Shown: in pieces, positions 1 to 10,830 of the stretch
Position numbering within the stretch: the stretch's first letter is position 1
Layout: every line of letters begins with the position of its first letter
Assembly: GCA_036873755.1 (NCBI GenBank)
Contig: JAVTVY010017182.1
Coordinates: 1 to 64,000, forward strand
Source of the DNA: Hanleya hanleyi
Taxonomy: Eukaryota; Mollusca; Polyplacophora; Lepidopleurida; Hanleyidae
Reading direction: 5' to 3'
Length of the DNA: 64,000 nt
The notes under the pieces: generated by a model
What the model saw: the letters and a program-made list of their open reading frames with translations, nothing else
What the model was told of the DNA's origin: nothing
The model's database searches: none
Translations under genes and position numbers: made by a program

Positions 1-1414
1 GCAATAGATCTTTCCTCAGCTCAGCAGTCCGTAAACATGTTAAAATGGGAAGGTGAGAGGCACAATTATGCTGTGCGGTGGTAAGCAATTTCCTTCGCCA
101 CACTTGAATTAACACCTCTGCGGCATACACATACATCATTTATATCATTGTCCATTTTGCTGACTGGAGGACAAGCGGACGATATTGATGAACTGGCAAC
201 TTTCAAGAAGTTGACACGACTTTCACAGAAATGTATCGTTCCAGTCCGAGACCTATAATTTAATTCACAAGTACATGTACGGTCAGACAGCCAGTTAATT
301 GACCTACAATGGACATGCAAACGAGTCTTGACTACGTACATGTAGATAACCTTGGAGTCATTTCTGCGCACATTTGTTCTCAAAATGAGGTCAAAAGCTG
401 CCTTCGTGTGGACATCTTTTATAAAATTAACATAGACCAGGAACATCATCGATAACTTTCCAACACACGAGTCTAAATTTTGAACAATTTAGAATCAGAC
501 AAGTTTAATTACTTTTCTGAACGGCAGTTTAATACAAATGATAAAGATTAGCCAGCAGCCATTAACTATTTATTCAGTCAGTCCTTTCATCAGAGGAACT
601 AATCATTTTTGGAAAGACCTCATAAAGACACATGACAAAAGATGAAGGTAGATCGACATACTGAAATATTCAGGCAACCATTTTTTTTTTCGGGCAACCA
701 TATTCTTACCACATTTTCAAAATTTTGCATGCCCTGCATGTGCAATTGGTGACTGACTGGAAGCCTTTCCAAGTTGACTGAACCTATTTTTTTCGAGGTT
801 ATACGCTGTATATTTTGATATAACACAAAATATACATGTAGCTAGGCTTTCTAAATTAATACCACCTACATGTATGCAACTGATGATGGACCTGACGTCT
901 ATGAAAATGACTGAAGTTGACCTATTTTCTAAAGGTCAAACACTGTATATTAAGTCACATACTTTTAACTGCCAACAAATATTACACTTCAAATCTAACG
1001 TTGTCATCATCATCATTGCAGCTGTGGTTGTCTTCCAGATCAATCCACCGAACTTTGCATGTGTTGCAACAGCATCATGCTTCAATAGTAATTTAAAACC
1101 ATGCCGTATCGACTGAGCTGGTGAAACACCCACCCGATTGCTCGTCCCCCAGGGATATGTGCCCCATCCTATGTCCAATCCTAAAATAAACTGCCACAAC
1201 AGACGGTGTGCCTAAATTGGGAAAATTTAAAGCCCTGTGAGTACCAAATTATGTCTTACACATGTATTCAGGGGAAATGCTCTTCTCCCATGTTTCACAC
1301 GAGCTTTCATTCAAATACCACATTTGGTGCACACCAAAGCGACCTCTTTTTCCGTGATTATGTCAGATGATCATTGGATAAAACAGTAACATGATAGACA
1401 CTTGACATACAACC
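1..1414. other. Intergenic DNA, no gene recognised
   Basis: Short open frames exist on both strands, but none resembles a known protein or is bounded by convincing splice sites. The one recognisable structure is a transposon-like end at about 1205-1237 that finishes in TTTAAAGCCCTG. It matches, with about four differences over 33 bp, a second end at 43766-43798. No partner end was found for either. The region also has the dispersed word TACATGTA (for example near 270 and 835). Confidence 0.5.
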
Positions 1415-1851
1415 CAGGGCTTCCACTGACCCATAGCCAAAATATTGGGCGAATCTAGGAATAAAATGACCAAAATATAGGGCAAATAAATTAGGGCAAA
1501 ATCCAGAAAACAGGGCATTTCAGTCATCAACAGCGATAATTACATGTACTTGTTAATTACAATCTCATAGTATCAGTGTTTTTATCCAAAGACAACCTAG
1601 CTGTAATCATCATGGGACAAGGTAGTAAAGACACAGTACAATTTAGTTTGGACACTTACGACTGCCAGTCGCGTTGTAATTTTGGAGGATTTAAATAAGC
1701 CAACTATTCATGTATGTATCACAATAAAAACAAGATAAGAGCTGCACGAAAACGCATGAATAATCCTGGGCAAAATCGGTCAAATTTGAGAAAATATAGG
1801 GAAAAATAGGGGAGAGCAGAAAGTATAGCCCTAGTGCCAGTGAGAGCCCTG
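1415..1851. mobile_element. Small TIR DNA transposon (CAGGG family), non-autonomous
   Basis: A 437-bp element bounded by imperfect inverted repeats. The left end reads CAGGGCTTCCACTGAC and the reverse complement of the right end reads CAGGGCTCTCACTGGC. The interior repeats phrases such as AAAATATAGGGCAAA and has no open frame that could encode a transposase. The flanks share ATAC, but I cannot fix a target duplication length. A CAGGG terminus is common in hAT-like elements, which normally make 8-bp duplications; that is not seen here, so I leave the superfamily open. Confidence 0.55.
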
Positions 1852-3009
1852 ATACCTTTTTGTCTGCATGGTGATCATCATGTACCTATTACTTAGCTTG
1901 CTGGGTGGATCCGCTTACAAATATATATCAAGCTGTTGATCTATACAGTGACTTGGACTGCACTTCTACGTTCACTGTACATTCAAGAAAGAAATGTCAT
2001 GGATTATCGAATTAAAAAATAAGTTTAAGGCTCATAAAAACTCATTACATGTACATGTACACTTATTGAAATTCAAATTCAAAATAATATTTTCCATCAT
2101 AAATGCAACAATTTATTTCAATTAGAACCGAGCCAAAAATTACGCCCACTCAGGAGTCATCGCGTTTGTTTGTTTGGAGATGTCACCAGCCCACTGATGT
2201 TGTCATCATCGATTGAAGACGAGTCGGTTACTTTAGGCCTCTCTCGGTTCTGGCTCGATAATGATGCCATGGACCAAACGAACAGCGTTGTCCATTAGCG
2301 GGATCAGTTAGAGTACATGTACATGTAGCTGGTGTAGGTGTAGCCCTGTGGAATAGATCCATGTGTGAATGTCCCCCATCTGACAATATATACCACCTGC
2401 TCCCACTGTTTGACCCGGGGTTAACATGATATACTTCATCAGAATACTCTCCCTTTGTAGATGATATACCCAAAGGCCTGTATTAATGACTAAGTGCAGA
2501 GAGTCGGTGACAAATACGAGGTCATCTCGGGTGTTTACCTATGCCAATGGTGCCAATGGAGCTTCCAGACCAGGTTCCTAAGCTGTTATAATATTGCAAA
2601 AGTGGACCCTTGATGAATGGATGAATGCTGTATGAGCTTACACTGTATAATATATTGGAATATAATTACATGTAGCAGAGATGTGATGTTAAATATATAT
2701 GGTGAGCAGCTGGACTGGATTTTAAAATTGACTGAAGCTTATGATTGAAATGTGAGAGGATCCATCATGCAGGTATGGTCAAATTACCAACTGGTGTTCT
2801 TGGAGAGAAAACTTAATTACTTACTCGCTAGGTCATGCATGGTGACCCCCAAAGCAACAATTAGTAGAGAAATACATGTACAGGCTTCTCGTGAAAAATT
2901 AGGAGAAATATATTCAATTATAGGAACTTATAGGAACAAATCTGAGTGTACAAGTAAGACAGCTGACATATATATGTGACATAACTAAGGTACATAAAAA
3001 CAATATATC
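1852..3009. other. Intergenic DNA, no gene recognised
   Basis: AT-rich sequence without a convincing exon. It contains several ACATGTACATGTA words (for example 2047-2060 and 2312-2327). The 75-81-codon open frames here look like chance. Confidence 0.5.
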
Positions 3010-3121
3010 CAGGGCTTGTTTTTCAATGGGAATCCGATTCCCGTCAGCACTCCCGCAAAATAAATTGCGAGAATCTCAACAGATTTCCGTACAGGTACAA
3101 TATTAGCAATCTGTATAGAAA

Positions 3122-3351
3122 ATTTGTTCGGCATAACGAAAACTGAAAGTTATTATAAACCGATAAATTTCATTCTGCTGATTATGAAATATTATATCTA
3201 CAAATGTAGATGTCAAGGAAAAATTGTTCACATTGCTGGTTTACAGCACGATGTCAAAAAATTTCTATTTATTGAGCAGTCAATTGCTATGAAAAATGAT
3301 ATGATAGACAAATTTAATACCGAATGGTATTTGTGGTTGAAATTGATGTAA
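3122..3351 (+). pseudogene. C-terminal fragment of a LINE polyprotein (likely)
   Basis: About 75 codons are open from the truncation point to a TAA just before 3352. The peptide contains NFILLIMKYYIYKCRCQGK, then an acidic/basic helix with EQSIAMKNDMIDKF, and ends WLWLKLM-like. I recall the hydrophobic-KYxIYKCRxQ pattern from C-terminal tails of animal non-LTR retrotransposon polyproteins; this is family knowledge, not a search result. There is no endonuclease or RT core because the copy is 5'-truncated. It could instead be the 3' end of a host mRNA retrocopy. Confidence 0.5.
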
Positions 3352-3591
3352 CTGTTCGGGGGTTTTTTTATTATTTTTTTTAAAAATTTGTATTTATTTT
3401 CTAGAGTACCACTTCGGCACAGACTTTCTGTAAATAGTATACATGTACACATAAGCTTGCAAATGTAATATTCACGTATTCGTACTGTATTTACAAAGTT
3501 CCAAGTAGGATACAAATATGATGGGTAAGAATTAATATTTCAATGCATTGTCTGTAAATATATAATAACAATTCTGTGGCAATAAATGCAC

Positions 3592-3652
<61 letters not shown>
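3122..3652 (+). mobile_element. 5'-truncated LINE retroposon with poly(A) tail and 14-bp TSD
   Basis: The insert lies inside the 3010-3766 DNA transposon. It starts directly after AATCTGTATAGAAA (3108-3121) and ends in a run of 58 A (3597-3654) followed by the same AATCTGTATAGAAA (3653-3666). That is a classic target-site duplication. An AATAAA signal at about 3581 precedes the poly(A) by about 11 nt. The 5' part is the end of a reading frame (3124-3351), followed by a roughly 245-bp 3' UTR. The structure is that of target-primed reverse transcription with 5' truncation. Confidence 0.8.
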
Positions 3653-3658
<6 letters not shown>

Positions 3659-3945
3659 TATAGAAATGATAGCATTGGATCCCCGTGGATTCCTGTGGAT
3701 TCCCGTAGAGCTGGGTTGCAATAATCTATTTGGATTCCCGTGAATTGTGATGAAAAACAAGGCCTGTATATCGACAAGAATACAGAGGTACAGACAGCTT
3801 TAAGAAACGAAGGACCATTTAAGACAAAATGTAAAAGCAACCGACATGGGTTGGATTAGGGAGGGGGTCTCCCTTCCTGGAAAAGGGGGGGGGGCAGATT
3901 CCTGGACATAAATCCTGGAATCCATGAATAATGTACAATGATTAC

Positions 3946-4265
3946 GGGTGAGTGAGTGAGTGACTAGGGTTTAACGTCACTTTCAACATTTTTCAGCTAT
4001 ATCACGAAGAGGAAGGCGTGGGAGGGGGAAGGGCAGGGGTACCTATACTTGTAACAGAGCAAATCTACATGTAGTGCTGCCATTTTATAGTGCTGTCCCA
4101 CTGAGATATCATGTCGTAGGCAGACATGACACCCCACTCAGTCACATTATACTGACACAGAGCGAACCAGTCCTTGTTCTATCCTCTTAATGTTGAGTGC
4201 AAGCGAGGAAGCAACAAGTTCCATTTTCAAGTCTTTGGTATGACCCGGCCTGGGATTGAACCCAG
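3946..4265 (-). mobile_element. tRNA-derived SINE (molluscan type)
   Basis: Read on the minus strand, a tRNA-type B box GGTTCAATCCC (about 4250) is followed by a central domain with GTGTCAGTATAATGTGACTG, then the tail TGAAAGTGACGTTAAACC and CACTCACTCACTC (3950-3962). I recall this central domain and tail from widespread bivalve SINEs. The 5' tRNA-like A box is not clear, so the head is probably truncated or diverged. A poly-pyrimidine/GGGAGG patch near 4020 looks lineage-specific. Confidence 0.75.
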
Positions 4266-4570
4266 TACCTACGTGTAGCTACAATGATTATGACTATTAA
4301 TATATGCCAACATAACCAACAAACAGAATTGGTTCCCCAATTATATTATCTTTGTATAATTATATTGTAAATGGAAACCTCTGATGCCCGACATCAAAGG
4401 ACCGGATTGTGCCATTCAGCCATATAATCTATAACGCTTTTCTCTGCTGTCTTAAGCCTGAGGCTGTAATTGTTCATCTGATGGCAACATGCTCTCACAA
4501 CAAGTTCTGTGTCACAGCACAGGGAGCATTGTTCTGGTTACAATGTACATGTAGACTAGTAAAGAGTTGG
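4266..4570. other. Intergenic spacer
   Basis: AT-rich spacer between two SINEs that carry the same 3' tail; no gene or structured repeat seen. Confidence 0.4.
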
Positions 4571-4830
4571 GGGTGAGTGAGTGAGTGAATATGATTTAAC
4601 ATCGCTTTCAACTATATTTCAGTCATATCACGACGTTGGGTCCTATTCCTTTTCACACCCGGGAACCCCACGGGTGCCTCAGTTAATCGCCTCTTATGAC
4701 AAGCTGTCTGAGGAGCTGAGGCCTATTCTTACCATGACCAGCAGTGTGCACAAGGACATCCCAGGTCAATATTCGGAAGTCCCACGAGGCGTAAATAGTT
4801 GTGGAGACTGGTTCACTGTTTTTTTTTTTG
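4571..4830 (-). mobile_element. SINE, second type (TTTTCACACCCGGGAACCCC domain)
   Basis: The plus strand starts GTGAGTGAGTGAGTGAATA, then TTTAACATCGCTTTCAAC and TTTCAGTCATATCACGAC. A body containing TCCTATTCCTTTTCACACCC follows, then CTTATGACAAGCTGTCTGAG. The SINE sense strand is minus, so the (CACT)n run is the 3' tail. Related copies are at 10573-10830, 20037-20190 and 32774-32930. The 86-codon plus-strand frame across it is antisense to the SINE and not a gene. Confidence 0.7.
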
Positions 4831-5032
4831 AAGAGGCATAATAATCTTTCTCTTAGAACCTCAGAGACGACACCGATTCGTCGAGCAATGAACTTTTTTA
4901 AGATTTAGGTTACGCAAATTAAAATTAACATTTGTATTTTAGAAACAAAACCATGTCTGGCTTTAGCTGTTTATCATGCTTATTATATAACATCTGGTCC
5001 AACTTAACCCAAGGGCTGAGACAATGAGGCAG

Positions 5033-5832
5033 GTTGGCACGGAAAACCAGCCTTCTTTTTAAGCATAGACGCAATGGCATGGAAAACCAGTCTTCTTTTT
5101 AAGCATAGACGCAATGGCACGCCGAACCAGTCTTCTTTTTAAGCATAGATGCAATGGCATGGAAAACCAGTCTTCTTTTTAAGCATAGACGCAATGGCAC
5201 GGAAAACCAGTCTTCTTTTTAAGCATAGACACAATGGCACGGAAAACCAGTCTTCTTTTTAAGCATAGACGCAATGGCATGGAAAACCAGTCTTCTTTTT
5301 AAGCATAGACACAATGGCACGGAAAACCAGTCTTCTTTTTAAGCATAGACGCAATGGCACGGAAAACCAGTCTTCTTTTTAAGCATAGACGCAAAGGCAC
5401 GGAAAACCAGTCTTCTTTTTAAGCATAGACGCAATGGCACGGAAAACCAGTCTTCTTTTTAAGCATAGACGCAATGGCATGGAAAACCAGTCTTCTTTTT
5501 AAGCATAGACGCAATGGCACGGAAAACCAGTCTTCTTTTTAAGCATAGACGCAATGGCACGGAAAACCAGTCTTCTTTTTAAGCATAGACGCAATGGCAC
5601 GGAAAACCAGTCTTCTTTTTAAGCATAGACGCAATGGCATGGAAAACCAGTCTTCTTTTTAAGCATAGACGCAATGGCACGGAAAACCAGTCTTCTTTTT
5701 AAGCATAGACGCAATGGCACGGAAAACCAGTCTTCTTTTTAAGCATAGACGCAATGGCATGGAAAACCAGTCTTCTTTTCAAGCATAGACGCAATGGCAT
5801 GGAAAACCAGTCTTCTTTTTAAGCATAGACGC
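5033..5832. repeat. 40-bp satellite array, about 20 copies
   Basis: The tandem unit has two halves, GGAAAACCAGTCTTCTTTTT and AAGCATAGACGCAATGGCAC, 40 bp in all. The array is nearly uniform: variation is mostly C/T at the last unit position (GGCAC or GGCAT) plus a few single changes (GACACAATGG, GCAAAGG, CGCCGAACC near the left edge). Divergent units sit at the left edge, as expected when unequal exchange homogenises the centre. The period is not a multiple of three, so no coding role is implied. Confidence 0.97.
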
Positions 5833-5972
5833 TTTTTGAGCATTAACTTAATACTCAGCAATAAGACATCATTTGATTGAAAATTTCTTAAAATATAAAT
5901 CTTTGAAATTGAATAATAATTACATTTTCGTAAATCCAGGGAATTCAAATTCTTAATATGTAAGTTTATTTA

Positions 5973-6851
5973 GGCCTTTTTTTTTTTATTGATTGGTTTA
6001 CGGATCCGCCGACCTTCATTTTGCCAAAAGTGAAATAAAAATAAAATTGGATTTTCGATTTTTTTTTTATTTCTGTCGTATCCGCCGACGTGTCACATTT
6101 GCTGACCTCTCTGTCGGAAGAATAAAAACATAAAATTCGCAATATTGGTCTCGTTTTAATACTTGCTGTGCGTAAAACATCTTATATAAATTCTTCACGC
6201 TCGAGTTCGCACGAGTTCAACACTCTGCAGACATCTTGGTCTTGGAAGCGGGTTACTTCCCTTGGTTACAGTGGTGGTGGTTTCCGACTTCCATGTTACC
6301 TTCGGCTGTAGTTCGGGGACCAGACATGACATCATTTCAACGGCACAGTGTTTGAAGCCAAGATGGCGGGTTCGGCCTCGCGGTGGTTTTCACTGACTCT
6401 TAGACAGGACGCGACCGTCCTTTTCAAGGGCTTTGTCGGTCCAGTAACTGCTGGGACGGTGGGGGACTTGGTCTTGAAGGAGATCAGTGACAACTGACGA
6501 CATATCTGCCGGCCTGTCTGTCCAAAATAACAGCAGGAAACATGACTTGTCCTGTCAACACCCCTATTGAAGTGTTGGTTTCACGCAAAGCGACTGATAT
6601 TGTCGCTTGGTTGAAGGAAACGTCCGTCATTGATCTTTTGGTAAATGTCTTGTAATTATTACACTGGCTATTACCTGGATTTGACATATCATTTTTTTTT
6701 TTTTACCGCCCTCTCGTGTCTAAGAAGTTTGTCAGAAAGTAAAAATAAATAAAGTGTGGAGGCTTGATTTTATTTTTATTTTTTTCCCATCCTCCACCTG
6801 GACATTTTTGCCAGAAAAATCCGTAAACCAATTAATAAAAAAAAAAAGGCC
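5973..6851. mobile_element. PIF/Harbinger-like DNA transposon, TTA target duplication
   Basis: The left end GGCCTTTTTTTTTTTATTGA and the right end (reverse complement GGCCTTTTTTTTTTTATTAA) form a TIR that continues through TTGGTTTACGGAT. The flanks are TTA (5970-5972) and TTA (6852-6854). A 3-bp TWA duplication with a GG/GC-rich terminus is typical of PIF/Harbinger. No transposase is present. The centre (about 6230-6660) is much more GC-rich than the AT-rich ends and holds a small open frame (6363-6497). Confidence 0.72.
6363..6655 (+). pseudogene. GC-rich small ORF inside the Harbinger-like element, possibly frameshifted
   Basis: An ATG at 6363, in the context AAGATGGCGG, opens 44 codons beginning MAGSASRWFSLTLRQDA and ending at TGA 6495-6497. 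A second frame opens at about 6494 and runs to TAA at 6655. It contains KITAGNMTCPVNTPIEVLV and IVAWLKETSVIDLLV, which reads like protein rather than random sequence. One frameshift near 6490 would connect the two into roughly 100 codons. I do not recognise the family. It could be a captured host first exon, or an accessory ORF of the transposon. Confidence 0.35.
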
Positions 6852-7439
6852 TTACCTATGTAAAAATGAGATTACTTACCTAATTCTCAATACCAAAAGA
6901 GAAACGTATGTGGATGAGTGAATGTCGTGCGGGAAATGTAAACATCTAAATTAATGACGTATATTCGTCCTACACAATGCAGTTCCTCACGTATCACGTA
7001 GCTAGCTATATTAGCTACTGGTGTCACATGCTCTCTGAGCTCATCACCCATGCGTATACGTAGCTCATCGCCGTCGATAGGTCAAATTTCTGAGTGCATG
7101 CCATATTTTAATTATCAAATAGAAGCAAGTTCTTGGCTTGGTTTCGCTGCATCTCGATCACAAAAGCAAACGCATAGAACAAATTTTAAATTGCGAAAAT
7201 GTCAGTGGGGCCTTCTTTAAATATGCCACCCATATACATGTATTTACGTCAAGAAGAGGCTTGCGATGTATCAAAGCTGTTATCACTAGCAGGCAACAAG
7301 TGCATTCAGTCAAGTTTAATTGATCGAGTGCCTTGGCTTTTTCACAGGGTTCTCATTGAACTGAAGAAGATTTCACACTCTGTATACGTTACCTAATGGC
7401 CTCATGAAATAGAGGTGATCTATACCACTCAGTTCTGCT
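6852..7439. other. Intergenic DNA, no gene recognised
   Basis: The overlapping 61- and 65-codon plus-strand frames at 7138-7396 lie just upstream of a LINE-like 3' end and might be its decayed coding remnant, but I cannot align them to a known domain. Confidence 0.35.
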
Positions 7440-7640
7440 GTATTTTTATATGTTCATATTTTCTCTGTCTCTATTTTACTTGATTTCATTTCCTATTTTG
7501 TTTGTCATGTTTGTGTGTGAATGACTTGTGTGCAAGGGCGAGTGTGAGGGACTCAAGGAAGATTGGTTTTGTACTAATTGAATCCCCTCCGTAAATAAAG
7601 TATTATTATTATATTATTATTATTATTATTATTATTATCA
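7440..7640 (+). mobile_element. Candidate LINE 3' end with (TTA)n tail
   Basis: A T-rich stretch ends TCCGTAAATAAAG and then passes into a pure TTA/ATT run (about 7599-7639). Non-LTR elements of several clades end in AATAAAG followed by a short microsatellite, and this matches that layout. No coding domain is recognised upstream, so the identification rests only on the tail. Confidence 0.4.
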
Positions 7641-8697
7641 AGTTTGAAGACTTCCCTAAGATTTCAGCATTTCAGCCTTTTTCACTATTTTAATTTACCC
7701 TAGAATTTAATTCTTTGCATCAACGTTCCTGATTTTTTCTGTTATATCACATGACCATACAGTACAACAACAATGCGCTAAAGGGTTCTTAGAGAATCTT
7801 TTGAGAAGCTAATTTGTCATTACTCGCGTTACCAAAAAAACCCTGACACACTCCTTTTCGTTGTTTTTTGAAATGAGATTGTTTTCAAAATATTTATTGA
7901 AAGAAAAGCATCATCATATTGGTGATCAACTAACTTTGATTATGAAAAGTTGACGTTACTCACGTTACACTCAAGGAAGCGAATAGTAATAAACTATACC
8001 TCATTTTACTCTACATTGGTCCTTCTCGCCACCTGCTTGAACTCTCAACACTTAATAGTTCCTCGTTCTTGAGATATCATCTTTTAATAATGCCTTTATC
8101 TGACATATTTTGAATATCAGCAAAACAAAGATAGCGATGCGAACATGCGTTGGACTGCCATCGAACACTCGCTCGAAAAATCATGCATGCACCCGCCGGC
8201 TTGTGTTCAATGACACCGCCATCTGCGGCAAAGTCCATACAATTTACATGACTGACGGTTGAATGGCCGTCAGCTGTTATCCAAATCCCCCGAGAATCTT
8301 GAACAATTGATGATAACTTAAGGATGAGGGAATACCGAGAGTTCTAACTTGGAGGGAAGTGACAAAAGACTACAAGGAGAATACCGAGGTACATTTTATT
8401 ATCACCAGCTACTGTGTTCTTTTATGTGCAGCCGTTAAATCTGATACACAGGCGTTTCGGAAGTCAAAACTTCGTGGTATGAAATGTAAAGGGGAGTAAC
8501 TACAGCCGTGTAGGAAGAACGGCCACGCCCATAAAGGTTCTATAGCTAATATACTGGCCACAATTAGATGTATAAAACTGGAGAGCACGTTCCCCTTTTC
8601 TGATCCATTCCCGAATGGCTGAACATTAATTTCTATCTCTCTTTTTTCTTTTTTCAGTATGGGGCACCTCGGCCTCATAAGCATTCCTGCAGCGGTT
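7641..8697. other. Intergenic DNA, no gene recognised
   Basis: Mixed-composition sequence without clear repeats or exons. The 91-codon minus-strand frame at 8409-8684 has no recognisable domain. Confidence 0.4.
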
Positions 8698-10572
8698 TCA
8701 GAATGGATGAGTCAGAATGGGTGAGTCAGTGAGTCAGAATGGGTGAGTCAGTGAGTCAGAATAAGTGAGTCCGTGAGTCAGAATGGGTGAGTCAGTGAGT
8801 GTCAGTGAGTCAGAATGGGTGAGTCAGTGAGTCATAATCGATGAGTCGGTGAGTCAGAATGGGTGTCAGTGAGTCAGAATGGGTGAGACAGTGGGTCAGA
8901 ATGGGTGAGTCAGTAGGTCAGAATGAGTGAGTCATAATGGGTGAGACAGTGGGTCAGAATGGGGGAGTCAGTGAGTCAGAATAGGTGAGTCCGTGAGTCA
9001 GAATGGGTGAGTCAGTGAATCAGAATGGGCGAGTCAGAATGGGTGTCAGTGAGTCAGAATGGGTGAGTCAGTGGGTCAGAATGGGTGAGTCAGTGGGTCA
9101 GAATGGGTGAGACAGTGGGTCAGAATGGGTGACAGTGGGTCAGAATGGGTGAGTCAAGTGAGTCAGAATGGGTGTCAGTGAGTCAGAATAGGTGAGTCAG
9201 AATGGGTGAGACAGTGGGTCAGAATGGGGGAGTCAGTGAGTCAGAATGGGTGAGACGGTGGGTCAGAATGGGGGAGTCAGTGAGTCAGAATAGGTGAGTC
9301 CGTGAGTCAGTGAATCAGAATGGGCGAGTCAGAATGGGTGTCAGTGAGTCAGAATGGGTGAGTCAGAATGGGTGAGTCAGTGAATCAGAATGGGCGAGTC
9401 AGAATGGGTGTCAGTGGGTCAGAATGGGTGTCAGTGGGTCAGAATGGGTGAGTCAGTGAGTCAGAATGGGTGAGTCAGTGAGTCAGAATGGGTGAGTCAG
9501 TGAGTCAGAATGGGTGAGTCAGAATGGGTGAGACAGTGGGTCAGAATGGGGGAGTCAGTGAGTCAGAATGGGTGAGACAGTGAGTCAGAATGGGTGAGAC
9601 AGTGAGTCAGAATGGGTGAGACAGTGGGTCAGAATGGGGGAGTCAGTGAGTCAGAATGGGGGAGTCAGTCAGAATGGGTGAGACAGTGAGTCAGAATAGG
9701 TGAGTCAGTGAGTCAGAATAGGTGAGTCAGTGAGTCAGAATGGGTGACAGTGGGTCAGAATGGGTGAGTCAGTGAGTCAGAATGGGTGAGTCAGTGAGTC
9801 AGAATAGGTGAGTCAGAATGGGTGAGAGTGGGTCAGAATGGGGGAGTCAGTGAGTCAGAATGGGTGTGAGTCAGTGAGTCAGAATAGGTGTCAGTGAGTC
9901 AGAATGGGTGAGACAGTGAGTCAGAATGGGTGAGTCACAGTGAGTCAGAATGGGTGAGTCAGTGAGTCAGAATGGGGGAGTCAGTCAGAATGGGTGAGAC
10001 AGTGAGTCAGAATAGGTGAGTCAGTGAGTCAGAATAGGTGAGTCAGTGAGTCAGAATGGGTGACAGTGGGTCAGAATGGGTGAGTCAGTGAGTCAGAATG
10101 GGTGAGTCAGTGCGTCAGAATAGGTGAGTCAGAATGGGTGAGAGTGGGTCAGAATGGGGGAGTCAGTGAGTCAGAATGGGTGTGAGTCAGTGAGTCAGAA
10201 TAGGTGTCAGTGAGTCAGAATGGGTGAGACAGTGAGTCAGAATGGGTGAGTCAGTGAGTCAGAATGGATGAGTCAGTGAGTCAGAATGGGTGAGTCAGTA
10301 TGGGTGAGTCAGTGAGTCAGAATGAGTGAGACAGTGAGTCAGAATGGGTGTCAGTGAGTCAGAATGGATGAGTCAGTGAGTCAGAATGGGTGAGTCAGTG
10401 AGTCAGAATAGGTGAGTCAGTGAGTCAGAATGGGTGAGACAGTGAGTCAGAATGGGTGAGTCAGTGAGTCAGAATGGATGAGTCAGTGAGTCAGAATGGG
10501 TGAGTCAGTGAGTCAGAATGGGTGAGTCAGTGAGTCAGAATGGGTGAATCAGCAAGTCAGAATGGGTGAATC
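8698..10572. repeat. 1.9-kb irregular TGAGTCA-rich tandem array
   Basis: The basic unit is AGTCAGTGAGTCAGAATGGG with GTG joining units (about 22-24 bp). Many length variants occur, caused by loss or gain of GAGTCA or GAGT words. Higher-order blocks are repeated: the segment near 9650-9940 reappears nearly verbatim near 9960-10250. The array ends by running without a break into the SINE tail GTGAGTGAATATGATTTTAA at 10573. Almost every unit carries the heptamer TGAGTCA. Confidence 0.95.
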
Positions 10573-10830
10573 AGTGAGTGAATATGATTTTAACATTGCT
10601 TTCAACAATCTTTCAGTCATATCATGATGTTTAGTTCCTATACCTTTTCACACCCAGGATCCCACAGGAAGAGTCGTATTTTACACCCAAGAACACCATA
10701 AGTGCCACATTTTGTCCCCTCGTATGACCCGTTGTCTGAGGAGCGGAGAACCTTAAATTCTTACCATGACCTGGGGTGTGCGCAACAACACCCAAAAGCC
10801 ATGCCTGCAAGGAAACCCAAAGGGCATCGC
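10573..10830 (-). mobile_element. SINE, second type, tail merged with satellite
   Basis: It is homologous to 4571-4830: TTTAACATTGCTTTCAACAA, TTTCAGTCATATCATGATG, CTATACCTTTTCACACCC, CGTATGACCCGTTGTCTGAG, and CTTACCATGACC in the same order. Sense is minus. Its 3' tail microsatellite is contiguous with the 8698-10572 array. Confidence 0.7.

Larger units (their letters stand above)
3010..3766. mobile_element. TIR DNA transposon with 6-bp target duplication
   Basis: The left end CAGGGCTTGTTTTTCA and the reverse complement of the right end CAGGCCTTGTTTTTCA form the TIR. The element is flanked by a 6-bp direct repeat TATATC (3004-3009 and 3767-3772). Sub-terminal sequence is rich in GGAATCC / GGATTCC words. 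A related copy in the opposite orientation lies at 20609-21370. This copy is interrupted by a poly(A) retroposon (3122-3652). Without that insert the element is only about 210 bp, so it is a MITE mobilised in trans. Confidence 0.7.

Noticed and set aside
3532..3840. 102-codon minus-strand frame with a long poly-Phe run
   Set aside because: The poly-Phe is the antisense of the LINE poly(A) tail.
4581..4841. 86-codon plus-strand protein
   Set aside because: It lies antisense to a SINE and similar copies elsewhere do not keep the frame.
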